A program made the position numbers and the translations under genes. This document shows, one piece after another, positions 9,601-19,081 of a stretch of 51,575 nucleotides of DNA; position 1 is the stretch's first letter; the number at the start of each line of letters is the position of its first letter. The stretch is from the NCBI GenBank assembly GCA_026993785.1, contig JALWRZ010000011.1:1-51575 (forward strand), read 5' to 3'. Source of the DNA: DHVE2 group archaeon (GTDB lineage: Archaea > Thermoplasmatota > Thermoplasmata > Thermoplasmatales > Aciduliprofundaceae). Below the pieces are notes generated by a model that was given only the letters and a program-made list of their open reading frames with translations, did no database searches and was not told where the DNA came from.

Positions 9601-12600
9601 AGCTCCTGTATCGCCTTTTCAAGTTCTTTGGTCATCAGGATCTGATGCCCGAGTTGGCAACATATCCATCGGATATCCAGATAATATATGGGGGAGATAA
9701 CCCTGAGCTACCACCTCTTGTAGGCCGCTCTTATATGCTCCGTACCACCATTTACAATTACGGCTCTGTGGGCACCACTGCCATAGTACGCTTTTACGAT
9801 GATTTTGAGTGGCTCGGCAGCCAGTCTGTGTACCTACCACCAGCCAATGTAACCAATGATAATATTGTGCTCCCTAGCACGGCGAAGATAGAGATCGTGT
9901 GGACTCCCATGTTCGCAGGGCATTGGAGGCATATTCGCGTCATCGTCGATCCTCTCAATGAAGTTAAAGAGACTCTGTGGAACGGTACCACCAAGGAAAT
10001 TCTGAATTTCAACAATGAAGCCATAATAACCAAGACGGTTTACTATTTCTGGGATAATATGGAGCATGGAGATGAAAACTGGGATCACGAGGCCACTGTG
10101 ATGAACATAAATGGAGAATCTCCACTTGATTTCCTGAACCGCAGAGATGTGAGCACTAAGGTCATAGGAGATTGGGATTGGTCTCTAAGTGGAAGCAGTA
10201 GCAATGATGATAGTTCCTTCTTACAGGATGTTAATGTTTTTGACACCAATGACACTCGTGTAGCAGAATTTACCGCTAACGCGCATCATTCGGCGCCTCA
10301 TGCCTTCTGGATGCCGGAAACTCCTAGAGTTACAGGCAAGCGCAAGCCCATTGATTTAATTCTTGTGATCGATACTTCTGGAAGTATGGGGTGGGATGAT
10401 GGTACAGGCACTGGAAACACTAGATTAGATGATGCTAAAGCAGCTGCTAAGGAAGCGGTTGGATTATTGAGAGAGGGAGATCAGATTGCCATATTTGCCT
10501 TTAACGGTAATAGAGATAGCGGCCCTAAGCAAATATTGCCATTTACACCAACTGATACAAAATCAGAAAGACAAGCAATTAATGACACTATAGATGGACT
10601 TACAGCTAATGGTGGAACACCACTCTTTGATACAATAGCTGTAGCAGTAGAGTACATGGATAGCAGTGCTAGACCGGACTCCGTGAAAGGATTGATAATC
10701 CTTACAGATGGTGTTAGCAACAGTGATGACGATTACGAGACCTATGCGCCTGGTGAAGGAAATGGTGATGAACCAGATGAACCTGGTCCAGTATGGAACT
10801 ATACTCCACAAGGAGATGGGTTGTGCAACATACCTTATAATGTATTCACTGTCTCTATCGGTGATGAACCCGATGCCCGCCTTCATGCCATTTCAGCAAC
10901 TTCAACAGCCAAAATCCATTATGGAGTATACACATCCGACGCTTCTAAGCTTACTGAACTATTCCGCATGTTCGTTGAATCCCTTGTGCAAGCAAGTACT
11001 GGAGGTATAAGAGCTACGCCTCCGGTGCCTGGAAGATCAGAGAATTTCGGTGCCACCACTGTCCAAGATGTTCCCTTTGTAATATTTGCAGATGGTTTTC
11101 TCACGGGTAAATATTATAATGAGATACCTCAGTGGTATGCGCCTGGGTATGGAGAATGGTTGCAACATACCTATTGGGAACCCGATAGTGACACTATAAC
11201 AGTAACAACAGGTGGAAATCATATAGACGGTGAATATAAAGAACTTCTCTATGCATCTCCACCCTCTAATAAAAAAGCTGACTTAGAAATAGAGGTATAT
11301 CCTTTAAGCACCCTTTCGAATCTCCCTGGTACATATACTACTGTGAAATATAGAGTTACATATTTGGCATCTGTTCAAAGCGGACATTTATATTTCCAAG
11401 TGAGTGCAGATGGTATCACATGGCAAACGATCTCCACTACCGCTTTAGGCCCTATTCCTTCATGGTGGTATACAAATCCAGGAGCATATTATATGGGCGA
11501 CTTTGATAATCCTGCAGGTGGTAACAATCCATTTTACATAAGATTTGTTACTGATTCAGGAAGTGAGGTTTACCTCGACGACATCATCGTAACAGCGGTA
11601 GTGGATTACACGCCGCCCAGCAGCAGTGCCGGGGGATATGTGCCTCCTGGCTATTCTAGCAACATAAATATGCAGCTGAATTACTCATACTTCATCACAC
11701 CACAGATTAATATTACCCAAGCCAGAAAAGCGATTCTAAGTTTCTGGACCAAGTACTGGATGACTGAGGGTACCAATGGAGGTATAATGTATCTCTGGGG
11801 CTCTGATGATGGTAAGACATGGACATGGGACCAAGATCATAGATATTACCTCACACCCATACAGTCCTACACGGGTAACCTGGATCCCAAGTATCTCAAC
11901 CCAAATAATCCAGATAATGTGATATCCTCAGGAGGACCGGTAATCAATGGACAGCAAACAGGAATGGCTGATGCAACCTATACAGGAAGTGGCATTAAAG
12001 GTTTGCCGTACTGGTGCTTCAACGGTAGAAGCGGAAACGGTGCGTTCACGTGGGAATATGTGGAGGTAGATTTAACACCATACATATCTCATTTCAAAGC
12101 TATCAGAATAGTATTCATGCTGGTGCAGTGGGGAGGACTCACTCCAGATCTTGGATGGGATCCTGCCATGGGATGGTATCTTGATGACATTAAGGTGGAG
12201 ATAACCAGTGATGGCGTGCATGATCTCTGGCATCTACAGAGATTTGCAGGTAATCCCGGTGCACTTGCTGCGCATAGTGGCCATTATGCGTGGGTATATA
12301 GAGACAAAAATGGAGATTTACCAGAAGGTATAGATTCCTCACTAATTACCAAGCAGATAGATTTAAGTACGGCAAGGAGTGCAAGGCTACTCTTCTGGAT
12401 AAGGTTTAACTTAAATCCAGCGGCAGGTGTGCCGCCCGCAACGGTTAGAGTGGAGGTAAGCAGCGACAATGGTATGACATGGCAATCCATAACATATGGC
12501 GTGAGAATAGGCTGGGGTTCAAGCGGCTATGGAGGCCTTTCTGGAATACCGGATAACGGAAACGCAAATCACTATGACTGGGTTCGTTCAACTACTCTTG

Positions 12601-13082
12601 TGAGGATTAACTGCGACCTTAGCGGCTGGGCAGGACAGAGTATCCTAATAAGGTTCCGCGTGGTGACCAACGCAACTATAAATCCCGAAACTGATAATCC
12701 CTATCCTACGTGGGATCCAGAACATCCCGGAGATCCCCATGGCGTCTTTATAGATGATGTGGTGGTTTATGGCGAGGGATATGCAGAGCTCATAAATACC
12801 TCCCAGGATTATTATCTCTGGGAAGGTGGACTTGGATTAGCTTCCCAAAATAATGAAGAGCTGAGTCATCAGACTACAGGCGTTTCCAATAATCTTGCAA
12901 ACACACAAAGCAATGACTCAGGAAAGGTTGCTAAGAAGGAAATATCTCCAGGGATGTTCATTATGTATTATCCATCTGTGCACCTGGATATCGGGGAACC
13001 ACGCAATCCAGTGAATCTGTGGGGAACATATACCAAAGAGGACTTTGCCGCGGAGGCTATATGGAAAATGAGAATATGGTGA
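6630..13082 (+). CDS. Giant secreted surface protein: pilin-type signal, CARDB, GATase-like, vWA and jelly-roll domains (2150 residues)
   Basis: The N-terminus (KKEGGVSEVLGSILILLITV) is an archaeal type IV pilin-like signal, so export and possibly a filament-like N-terminal helix are expected. Domains by eye: CARDB-like near 288-430, 649-760 and 1004-1130; two Rossmann/GATase-like segments near 432 (ILLVDDDHAPEGSPYDTG) and 761; a jelly-roll/MAM-like domain from about 1139; a vWA domain near 1241-1454 with intact MIDAS (DTSGSMG, NGGTPLF, LTDGV); resumption of the jelly roll near 1668; and another jelly roll from about 1862. There is no C-terminal anchor. Many N-x-S/T sites suggest glycosylation. 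The substrate or partner is unknown; the vWA domain suggests metal-dependent adhesion. Confidence 0.85.
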   Translation: MKKFVKKEGGVSEVLGSILILLITVVLFSSVFYYVSTIPTPKSHVYAQFDAHLELVNVTENGESHLYANITVKNIGGESLDDWRTMFIVVIDFTAKQHMLSEGKIASQPFDKDGKFSQGESFYYNSSWDNLEVTPYSDISITLFDKSNGKVIWSAKLRGRANMPPVLISFISSPSPIVLNKRATLKATVFDPDNPEDVGNYKVGVDLSTLSNAITTQENPTITNPSYVPLHYSGKSIFVSPSIYFKDIASLDLRKPYKVMVWIDDNRGNNISYPAYLFLSRGTGITGPDLYIDPTLIMLSTTNPTHMDDVTVSVTVQNFGGTGASFKLRVYDIYPGYEGKHGYTTDSIFISTNFGSSSELPSSTKNYTVAAAGQTTISFIWKNVGTDDQGNNFAHIAGTHQLRFEIIDISPEEDPNAKYPDQTIINITVMPRILLVDDDHAPEGSPYDTGRYYRYILDTCSYSYDMKKGEGGISRDVLEEYDIVLWETGYNTDPISPGQAAALNQFYDDGGALWLSSQGITQDRLTQILGTSTNIFKDTRSLAIKGIPNTPIDLTLNNGSQVSDILINRDNAENGNQTVTFNTIPSGYHPFITDNRSSTVGIYSTNNNGGKIVYTGFELSRVKHYYNQNFIAYRILKWLGNLSGRTGNDLAIEDMLIEPREPLYKEPVKITVVVSNNGGSPISSEVLLKVDGVTSLDINTTNPNGTGTIPPNGGFVYVNFTWIPSVPGKHVLTAMVDPYNVIKETNEENNIVNSEIIDTEVYVHFSTLVVYNSTSITTEAQNIISTLDSLGYKYTVLNLHNGAPSGYSDGSYFSRYNLVIWANTQIGKRDANAIVSSMTNYPNTGHFFMGTQITQEIAGSSTLRDFLGVTINSLTLSSPSVVFGVNNEESVTNGLAFIVNQVNTFTISGSEAQALFRGALPTTTDYSTLEESYATYSDELPEEGIGIASLSPSKFMILPIDLENVDGIFGLKNSTIALPYPGSYALQARAQLLYRLFKFFGHQDLMPELATYPSDIQIIYGGDNPELPPLVGRSYMLRTTIYNYGSVGTTAIVRFYDDFEWLGSQSVYLPPANVTNDNIVLPSTAKIEIVWTPMFAGHWRHIRVIVDPLNEVKETLWNGTTKEILNFNNEAIITKTVYYFWDNMEHGDENWDHEATVMNINGESPLDFLNRRDVSTKVIGDWDWSLSGSSSNDDSSFLQDVNVFDTNDTRVAEFTANAHHSAPHAFWMPETPRVTGKRKPIDLILVIDTSGSMGWDDGTGTGNTRLDDAKAAAKEAVGLLREGDQIAIFAFNGNRDSGPKQILPFTPTDTKSERQAINDTIDGLTANGGTPLFDTIAVAVEYMDSSARPDSVKGLIILTDGVSNSDDDYETYAPGEGNGDEPDEPGPVWNYTPQGDGLCNIPYNVFTVSIGDEPDARLHAISATSTAKIHYGVYTSDASKLTELFRMFVESLVQASTGGIRATPPVPGRSENFGATTVQDVPFVIFADGFLTGKYYNEIPQWYAPGYGEWLQHTYWEPDSDTITVTTGGNHIDGEYKELLYASPPSNKKADLEIEVYPLSTLSNLPGTYTTVKYRVTYLASVQSGHLYFQVSADGITWQTISTTALGPIPSWWYTNPGAYYMGDFDNPAGGNNPFYIRFVTDSGSEVYLDDIIVTAVVDYTPPSSSAGGYVPPGYSSNINMQLNYSYFITPQINITQARKAILSFWTKYWMTEGTNGGIMYLWGSDDGKTWTWDQDHRYYLTPIQSYTGNLDPKYLNPNNPDNVISSGGPVINGQQTGMADATYTGSGIKGLPYWCFNGRSGNGAFTWEYVEVDLTPYISHFKAIRIVFMLVQWGGLTPDLGWDPAMGWYLDDIKVEITSDGVHDLWHLQRFAGNPGALAAHSGHYAWVYRDKNGDLPEGIDSSLITKQIDLSTARSARLLFWIRFNLNPAAGVPPATVRVEVSSDNGMTWQSITYGVRIGWGSSGYGGLSGIPDNGNANHYDWVRSTTLVRINCDLSGWAGQSILIRFRVVTNATINPETDNPYPTWDPEHPGDPHGVFIDDVVVYGEGYAELINTSQDYYLWEGGLGLASQNNEELSHQTTGVSNNLANTQSNDSGKVAKKEISPGMFIMYYPSVHLDIGEPRNPVNLWGTYTKEDFAAEAIWKMRIW

Positions 13083-13222
13083 TTCTATCACCTTAGTTAA
13101 TTATACCTCTATTCCTATTTTTCTGAAATACTCCCTGAAGATGTCTCTTTTATCAAATAAAGAAAAAATTTAATTATCTCTAAATTATCCTCTAATATCC
13201 AAGGCATCAAAGGGTGGTAGAT

Positions 13223-15784
13223 ATGAAAAAAGGTAAGAGGAGATATGCGGCAGCAATAGTGCTCATTTTTCTGCTTCTCGGTGCTCTCTCTGTTGGATTT
13301 ATAGGCAGTTCTCTGGGATACAAAAGCTCTGAAAAACTCGTGGCCCATGGAAAGATAAGGATCAATAGCAATGTGCAGTTCAAAATACTGGCCCAGAAGG
13401 AAGGATGGCCGGGCAACGGCACACCCGATGACCCTTATATTATCGAGGGATACAGCATAGACGCCCATGCTTCGGGACCTGCAATATATATAGCTAACAC
13501 CACCGTGTATTTTATTCTGAGAAATAACACGATTTACAACGTATCCTCTAAGCTGCTAATTGGTAACATGGTTATGTCTCTTTATAAGGTTCCTTACGGG
13601 ATTATGTTAATCAATGTGAAGCATGGCACGGTGGAGAATAATACTTTGAGGGATAGCTTCGTTGGAATCTCGCTTTACTCTTCGTCACAGAATGTTATAC
13701 GTGGAAATAATGTATCACGTGCGGCGATGGGTATTTATCTGGACATTATGAGTAGTAATAATACTGTGGTTAATAATATCTGCGATGTCATTTATAGCGG
13801 GATAAATATAGGCTATGATAGCAACAGCAATGTTGTAAAGGATAATGTGATCAGGGGAAGCGTGTATGGCATATCCATCTCCGGTGGGAATAACAATGTG
13901 TTTTACAATAATTCAATGAGCTATGGAGGAATAGTATTTCCTTCTCTTTTGGTGTCTTCCCCAGAAAGCCTAACCACCCAAGAAATAGCGGCAAATAATA
14001 CCCTGAATGGCAAGCCGGTGTATTATTACAAGAATAATTTGACAGGAGGTGAGGTACCTCAGGATGCAGGAGAGGTTATTGCCATAGAAGCCAAGAATCT
14101 CAAAATGGAGAATATCAAGTTCAATACCACCACCGCCGTTTACCTTTATGGCGTATCCAATTTTAGCGTGGAGAACTGCAGCTTTTCTTCGCCTCTCAAG
14201 CTTTCCTGGAATGTTACCAGCATACTTTTGGGCTTTTCCTATGGTATTATGGTGCAATCTTCCCAGAATGTGACAGTGAGCAACAGCACCTTTGAAAATG
14301 TGATCTTTGGAGCTTATATCTCTTATTACTCCTCTAATATTACCCTGAGCGACAATGTCTTTCGGGATATTATAGGCCCGATCTCCGTCGAGAATTCATA
14401 TCACATTAAACTCAGGAGAAATGCCATGAGCAATGGAAGCATCGTTATTTTCGGAGATTTTGCAACATACACCACGCAGAATATCACCTCGGATAACACG
14501 GTGAATGGCAAACCAGTATATTACTATAAAAACAGGGATCTGAAGAATGCAACGGTGCCCAGGGATGCAGGCGAGGTAATCCTGGGTAATGTGAGAAACT
14601 TAATCATTAAGGACATGGTGTTCTCCAATGAATCGGGAGCCATCTTTGCCGGCTATTCCTCAAATATCCTCGTGGAAAATGTGACAGCTTATAACACCCT
14701 CACGCCACTGACGTTCCAGTATACCAACGATTCTCGGATCTGGGATGGAGAGTGGTACTCCAATGAGATGTATGGTCTTTATCTTATAAGCTCATATAGA
14801 AACACGATCGAGGGAAATGTGTTTCATGACCAGGCATATGGAATAGGAATTTTTACAGGGAGTATTACTGGGGAGGCTTCCTTTACCACGATTAAAAATA
14901 ATACCTTCTACAACAATACCTATGGTGTATATCTCTGGGGCGATAGGAATGTTGTGGAGAACAACAGTTTTACCGACAACAAATACGGAATAGCCATAGA
15001 ATTTGGCAATTACAACAAGCTCAGGGGAAATGTGATGAAGAATGATGGAATAATGATAGATGGATACTCTTCCTTCTCCACCCAGGATATAGATACCAGC
15101 AATACCGTGAATGGCAAGCCAGTGTATTATTACAAGAACCAGGATATGCATAACGCAGTAATATCCGTTGATGCGGGAGAGATAATAGTGGGCAATGTGA
15201 CAAATATGCGCATAGAAAATGTGGAGATAAGTAATGCCAGCATCGGGATACTTGTAGGCACATCCACCAACATTGTGATAAGCAATACCACGCTGACGGG
15301 CAATGGTGTGGGAATTCTACTCGATATCTCTTATCAAATAACTGTGGAAAATAACAGGCTCACGGGCAACGGAGAAGGAATAAATATGATGAGTACAGAT
15401 AACTCTGTGATCCGCAATAATGTGATTTCCTACAGCAAAGGTTATGGAATAAATGTCACCGGGTTCCAGAATCTGATTTACGGTAACTATTTCTACTACA
15501 ACCATGGCAGCGGAGATGTTTACGATCCCGCGCATATTCAGGCATGCGACAACGGATTCTTTAATAAGTGGAACACAACGAGCAGGGGCAACTACTGGCA
15601 GGATTGGCAGGCTCCAGACAATAACGGAGACGGAATAGTAGACTTGCCCTACGTGATAGATGGTTATGCCAAGGCCAAGGATTATTTACCTATGACCCAG
15701 AACAATATACCCGAATTTTCCGCGCTTCTACCTTTGCTTATCATCGTGGCTACGGTGCTTGTGTACAGAAAAAGAAAAAGATAA
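13223..15784 (+). CDS. NosD-like parallel beta-helix surface protein with PEF-type C-terminal anchor
   Basis: A secreted 853-residue protein. A hydrophobic signal segment (AAIVLIFLLLGALSVGF) follows a basic start. The body is dominated by right-handed beta-helix coils of the NosD/periplasmic copper-binding type, seen as runs like NNTVVNNICD and ENNTLRDSFVGISLY. A block starting NTLNGKPVYYYKN recurs three times (near residues 258, 424 and 628), each followed by DAGEVI and a fresh set of coils. The C-terminus reads IPEFSALLPLL, a membrane helix, then RKRKR, like the PEF-CTERM sorting signals processed by archaeosortases. ATG 13223 is preferred over GTG 13214 because GGTGGT lies upstream. Ligand or substrate unknown. 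Confidence 0.85.
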   Translation: MKKGKRRYAAAIVLIFLLLGALSVGFIGSSLGYKSSEKLVAHGKIRINSNVQFKILAQKEGWPGNGTPDDPYIIEGYSIDAHASGPAIYIANTTVYFILRNNTIYNVSSKLLIGNMVMSLYKVPYGIMLINVKHGTVENNTLRDSFVGISLYSSSQNVIRGNNVSRAAMGIYLDIMSSNNTVVNNICDVIYSGINIGYDSNSNVVKDNVIRGSVYGISISGGNNNVFYNNSMSYGGIVFPSLLVSSPESLTTQEIAANNTLNGKPVYYYKNNLTGGEVPQDAGEVIAIEAKNLKMENIKFNTTTAVYLYGVSNFSVENCSFSSPLKLSWNVTSILLGFSYGIMVQSSQNVTVSNSTFENVIFGAYISYYSSNITLSDNVFRDIIGPISVENSYHIKLRRNAMSNGSIVIFGDFATYTTQNITSDNTVNGKPVYYYKNRDLKNATVPRDAGEVILGNVRNLIIKDMVFSNESGAIFAGYSSNILVENVTAYNTLTPLTFQYTNDSRIWDGEWYSNEMYGLYLISSYRNTIEGNVFHDQAYGIGIFTGSITGEASFTTIKNNTFYNNTYGVYLWGDRNVVENNSFTDNKYGIAIEFGNYNKLRGNVMKNDGIMIDGYSSFSTQDIDTSNTVNGKPVYYYKNQDMHNAVISVDAGEIIVGNVTNMRIENVEISNASIGILVGTSTNIVISNTTLTGNGVGILLDISYQITVENNRLTGNGEGINMMSTDNSVIRNNVISYSKGYGINVTGFQNLIYGNYFYYNHGSGDVYDPAHIQACDNGFFNKWNTTSRGNYWQDWQAPDNNGDGIVDLPYVIDGYAKAKDYLPMTQNNIPEFSALLPLLIIVATVLVYRKRKR

Positions 15785-15796
15785 ATTCTTTATTTT

Positions 15797-18622
15797 TTAT
15801 TCTATATAAATCGCGGGCTTTAGAGGGAGAGCGTATCTTCTCTTATTCTTCGGATCATAATTCCCGTTGATTATTATTTCAGCACCTATTTCTGAGGATA
15901 TGTATTGCTTTGCCTCTTCAAGCACCCTCTCTTCATCCATCTCCCTGTAGCTCATCTTCTCCTTCAGAAGCCGCTTCACAAAATCCACAGTGCTTTTATC
16001 CTTTCTTATACCCATGGCAATTTTTATTGCATCCTTGGGCGGAGCATCTTTTATGGCGCGGAATATCTCCCATTTCCAAGGCTCTGCAGTGTATAGATAA
16101 ACTTTATTTGCCTTAATCTTTGTGACTTCTATAATCTCCTTTATGTCCTCTATGAGCTCCTGGATGTACTGCTCCTCAAATTCTATCCCCTCATCTATAT
16201 ACTCTTCCTTTATCTCTCGCAGCTTCTCCAGGGAGATATAGGTATCGTGTCCCAGTCTGTGCCAGAACTCCTCGCAGATGTGCGGTATCACTGGAGATAG
16301 AATAAGAAGCCAGTCTTCCAGGATAAGCTTCACTATCATCTTTCTCTTTTCCACGCCTTCTCTTTTCTCATAGTAGCGTATATCGTTGGGGAAATGGATG
16401 AGCATGTTGAGCATCGCATCCCTTATCTTTAGATTCTCGAAATGCTCTACGCTCTCTTTCATAAGGCGATAGAAGCGGGATAAAAGCCATCTATCCATCC
16501 TGCTTAGCCGCTCTGGTTTTTTGGCGTGCAGGCTCTCCTCCACAATTTTTACGAATTTCTCAAATCTCCTTCGGAGAGATGCAATCTCACTCTCACGCCA
16601 GTCAACCACGCTATCAAGGTCCGCGTTTATGGCGCAGTACAGCCGGAAGAGGTCTACGCCATACTTATCGGCCACATGGGCCAGCGGGATGACGTTGCCC
16701 TTGCTCTTGGAGATCTTGGCACCTTCACGAATCATAAGTCCGTTTAGAGTTATGCTGCGGGGCCAGTATTTCTCAGGAAATATTGCGGCATGGTGCATTA
16801 TGAAGAATGCCAGATGGTTGCTGAGATGCGGTGGTGCCGTATGGCGCTGGTCATTGGGGTACCAGTAGGTGAATTCCCTGCGCATCTCTTCCACAAGCTC
16901 TTTTTTTATGCCTGTGGCTGCAGCTACTTCATCGGCATTGCCTTTTCCAAGGAAAACATAATCAAAGAACTCCTCCTTCAAACTATCCGCGGGTATGTTT
17001 TCCCTCCTTATTATATGGGCTATCGTGTAGAATGCCATATAGATGGTGGAATCACTAAGACTTTCTATAATCCACTCCCTGTTCCAGGGAAATCTCGTTC
17101 CCAGCCCCCTTTTTCTGGCACAGGGCCTCTTTTCCAGCCAGTCTATGATTCCGTGCATCATCTCTTTGTATTTAGTGGGATAGAAGAACATCTCATCCAC
17201 AAGCTTGTGACCACGCTCTTTCCACCAGGAGGGTGTGTAGTCTATGAACCATTGGTCCTGGATGACAGCTACGATAACTTTATGCCCATTACGGGTAACC
17301 GCCTTTCTGGAAGTCTCATAGATAATATCCGCCTTGCCCATATTGCGCAGCCACTGTTTTACCTCCTCCTTTATCTCGCTTATCTTTATGCCTGCGAATT
17401 TGCCGCATTTTTCGTTGAGCACTCCGCTGTAGAACTCATCCTTATAGATAATTTGTGTGGCTTCCTCCAAGCGGGGATCTCTCTGATCCGCGATGTTCAT
17501 CCTCTCGCAAATTTCCTTAGCAGGGATATCGTAGCCCGGAATATCTATTATCTTTATGGGTTCAATTCTTCTCACATCTTCCACATCTATCCCGTATCTC
17601 TCAAGATATTCTGGATTCTTTTTGAGATCTTCGAGGGCTTGGTAATCGTAGGGAGCATGAGCTGGCACGGAATATACAACACCTGTTGCATTGTCAGGAT
17701 CCACGAATTCGGCGGGAAGAATCAATATGCCCCTCCTATCTACAGGCTCTTTGGCATATTTGCCCACAAAATACTCTCCTTTCATGCATCCGCATATCTT
17801 GACATTCTCCTTCTGATACTTTAGCTTCTCCGCAGCCTCTTTAGAGACAAACCAGACTTCTCCATCTATTCTTAGTTTGCAGTATTGAGCTTGAGGATTG
17901 ATCCATAAATTGGTTACACCAAATATGGTTTCGGGTCTTAGAGTTGCCGCCACCAGATAGCCGTCTTCAAACTTGAATTTTATAGCCACGAATTCCATTA
18001 TGGTTACCTTATTGATGTCTCCGTCCTCAATGTCATCCTCTCCCACAGGATTGCCGTCCTCTATGCTGTACGTTATGGGATATTTACCCCTCTTTATAAC
18101 ACCTAGCTCGTAGAGTTTCTTGAACTGCCATTCCACGAATTTGTTGTATATGGGCTCTGCGGTGTGAAACTTCCTGCGCCAATCTATGCTGTAACCCATC
18201 CCTATGAAATCCTGCTGCGTTTTCTCCGCGAAATATTTAGCGATGTTCTCGGGATTAACGAAGGATCGAACAATCTCCTCCACCTTTTTCTCATCATTTT
18301 CATAAATTCTTACATATTCTTTATACAACTTGATTGTTTTTTCATCTCCTGCGGCGATGCTATCCGCTATCGCCAGCACGGGAGTTCCAGTAACATGGAA
18401 CGCCATGGGAAAAAGAACGTTGTAGCCCTGAAGCCTCTTAAACCTGGCAATTATATCTCCCGTGGTGAAAGTTCTACCATGCCCTATGTGCAAGGAACCC
18501 GACATATATGGATAGGGCACGGTTATAAAGAATTTCTTCTTTCCCTCTTCAATCTTGGGCTCGAAAATCCTATCTTCCTGCCATCTTTTCTGCCACTTGC
18601 GCTCTATAGCTGCAAAGTTCAT
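15797..18622 (-). CDS. leuS: Leucyl-tRNA synthetase
   Basis: Charges tRNA-Leu with leucine in the cytoplasm. The 941-residue product has the class I signatures: YMSGSLHIGHGR (HIGH motif, near residue 45) and KISKSKGN (KMSKS motif, near 636). A large editing domain lies between them (the stretch with LRPETIFGVTNLWI) and an archaeal/eukaryal-type C-terminal region follows. Length and the FPMAFHVTGTPVLAIAD sequence fit the archaeal form. ATG 18622 has AAGGGGCT directly upstream. It is the last gene of a minus-strand run, 12 nt after the THUMP gene. Confidence 0.97.
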   Translation of the reverse strand: MNFAAIERKWQKRWQEDRIFEPKIEEGKKKFFITVPYPYMSGSLHIGHGRTFTTGDIIARFKRLQGYNVLFPMAFHVTGTPVLAIADSIAAGDEKTIKLYKEYVRIYENDEKKVEEIVRSFVNPENIAKYFAEKTQQDFIGMGYSIDWRRKFHTAEPIYNKFVEWQFKKLYELGVIKRGKYPITYSIEDGNPVGEDDIEDGDINKVTIMEFVAIKFKFEDGYLVAATLRPETIFGVTNLWINPQAQYCKLRIDGEVWFVSKEAAEKLKYQKENVKICGCMKGEYFVGKYAKEPVDRRGILILPAEFVDPDNATGVVYSVPAHAPYDYQALEDLKKNPEYLERYGIDVEDVRRIEPIKIIDIPGYDIPAKEICERMNIADQRDPRLEEATQIIYKDEFYSGVLNEKCGKFAGIKISEIKEEVKQWLRNMGKADIIYETSRKAVTRNGHKVIVAVIQDQWFIDYTPSWWKERGHKLVDEMFFYPTKYKEMMHGIIDWLEKRPCARKRGLGTRFPWNREWIIESLSDSTIYMAFYTIAHIIRRENIPADSLKEEFFDYVFLGKGNADEVAAATGIKKELVEEMRREFTYWYPNDQRHTAPPHLSNHLAFFIMHHAAIFPEKYWPRSITLNGLMIREGAKISKSKGNVIPLAHVADKYGVDLFRLYCAINADLDSVVDWRESEIASLRRRFEKFVKIVEESLHAKKPERLSRMDRWLLSRFYRLMKESVEHFENLKIRDAMLNMLIHFPNDIRYYEKREGVEKRKMIVKLILEDWLLILSPVIPHICEEFWHRLGHDTYISLEKLREIKEEYIDEGIEFEEQYIQELIEDIKEIIEVTKIKANKVYLYTAEPWKWEIFRAIKDAPPKDAIKIAMGIRKDKSTVDFVKRLLKEKMSYREMDEERVLEEAKQYISSEIGAEIIINGNYDPKNKRRYALPLKPAIYIE

Positions 18623-18634
18623 AGCCCCTTAATA

Positions 18635-19075
18635 TTACCCTTTCACATAAATATTTTCCTCATAGAGTAGGTAGTAGCTGCCCTTCTTCTCCACCCGTAT
18701 CTTTATATCCGGATTGCTGAGATTTACCTTTAGATGGAGAGAATTTACCACATCCGCACCTATCCTCTCTGCCAGGGTGTGAGAGTTGGATTCTATTGCG
18801 AAGCTCTCTTTCCCACGAACTCTCTCTAGGATATTCTCCACTAGCGCTTGGTAATCATCAAAAATCCTTACCCTGTAGATGCCACGAAGCCCCTTTATTT
18901 TTTTAATGAAATCCAAAATTTCAGAGGTGGAAAAGAGGATAATCCTTCCATCGAGTGAGTTTATAATGCATTCTAACTGTCGCTCCATGCATTCATTGAG
19001 AATAATTTCTTTAATGCGCTTTATAACTGTATCGGTGCGTCTCGGCAATTTTACCCTGAGAAGATAAGCTTCCAT
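18635..19075 (-). CDS. Stand-alone THUMP-domain protein
   Basis: The last 60 of 146 residues match a THUMP RNA-binding domain: ESFAIESNSHTLAERIGADV, then HLKVNLSNPDIKIRVEKKGS. The first 80 residues form the ferredoxin-like half normally found before THUMP in ThiI and tRNA methylases. No catalytic domain follows, since the stop is 12 nt before leuS, so it probably delivers or positions a separate tRNA-modifying enzyme, as stand-alone THUMP proteins such as yeast Tan1 do for cytidine acetylation. That role here is inference. ATG 19075 has GAGGAGCT upstream, and the gene starts 6 nt after ridA. Confidence 0.8.
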   Translation of the reverse strand: MEAYLLRVKLPRRTDTVIKRIKEIILNECMERQLECIINSLDGRIILFSTSEILDFIKKIKGLRGIYRVRIFDDYQALVENILERVRGKESFAIESNSHTLAERIGADVVNSLHLKVNLSNPDIKIRVEKKGSYYLLYEENIYVKG

Positions 19076-19081
19076 AGCTCC

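Noticed and set aside
16790-17824. A 344-residue open frame on the plus strand
   Set aside because: It lies wholly antisense to leuS, whose protein is unmistakable; the opposite frame has no family resemblance.
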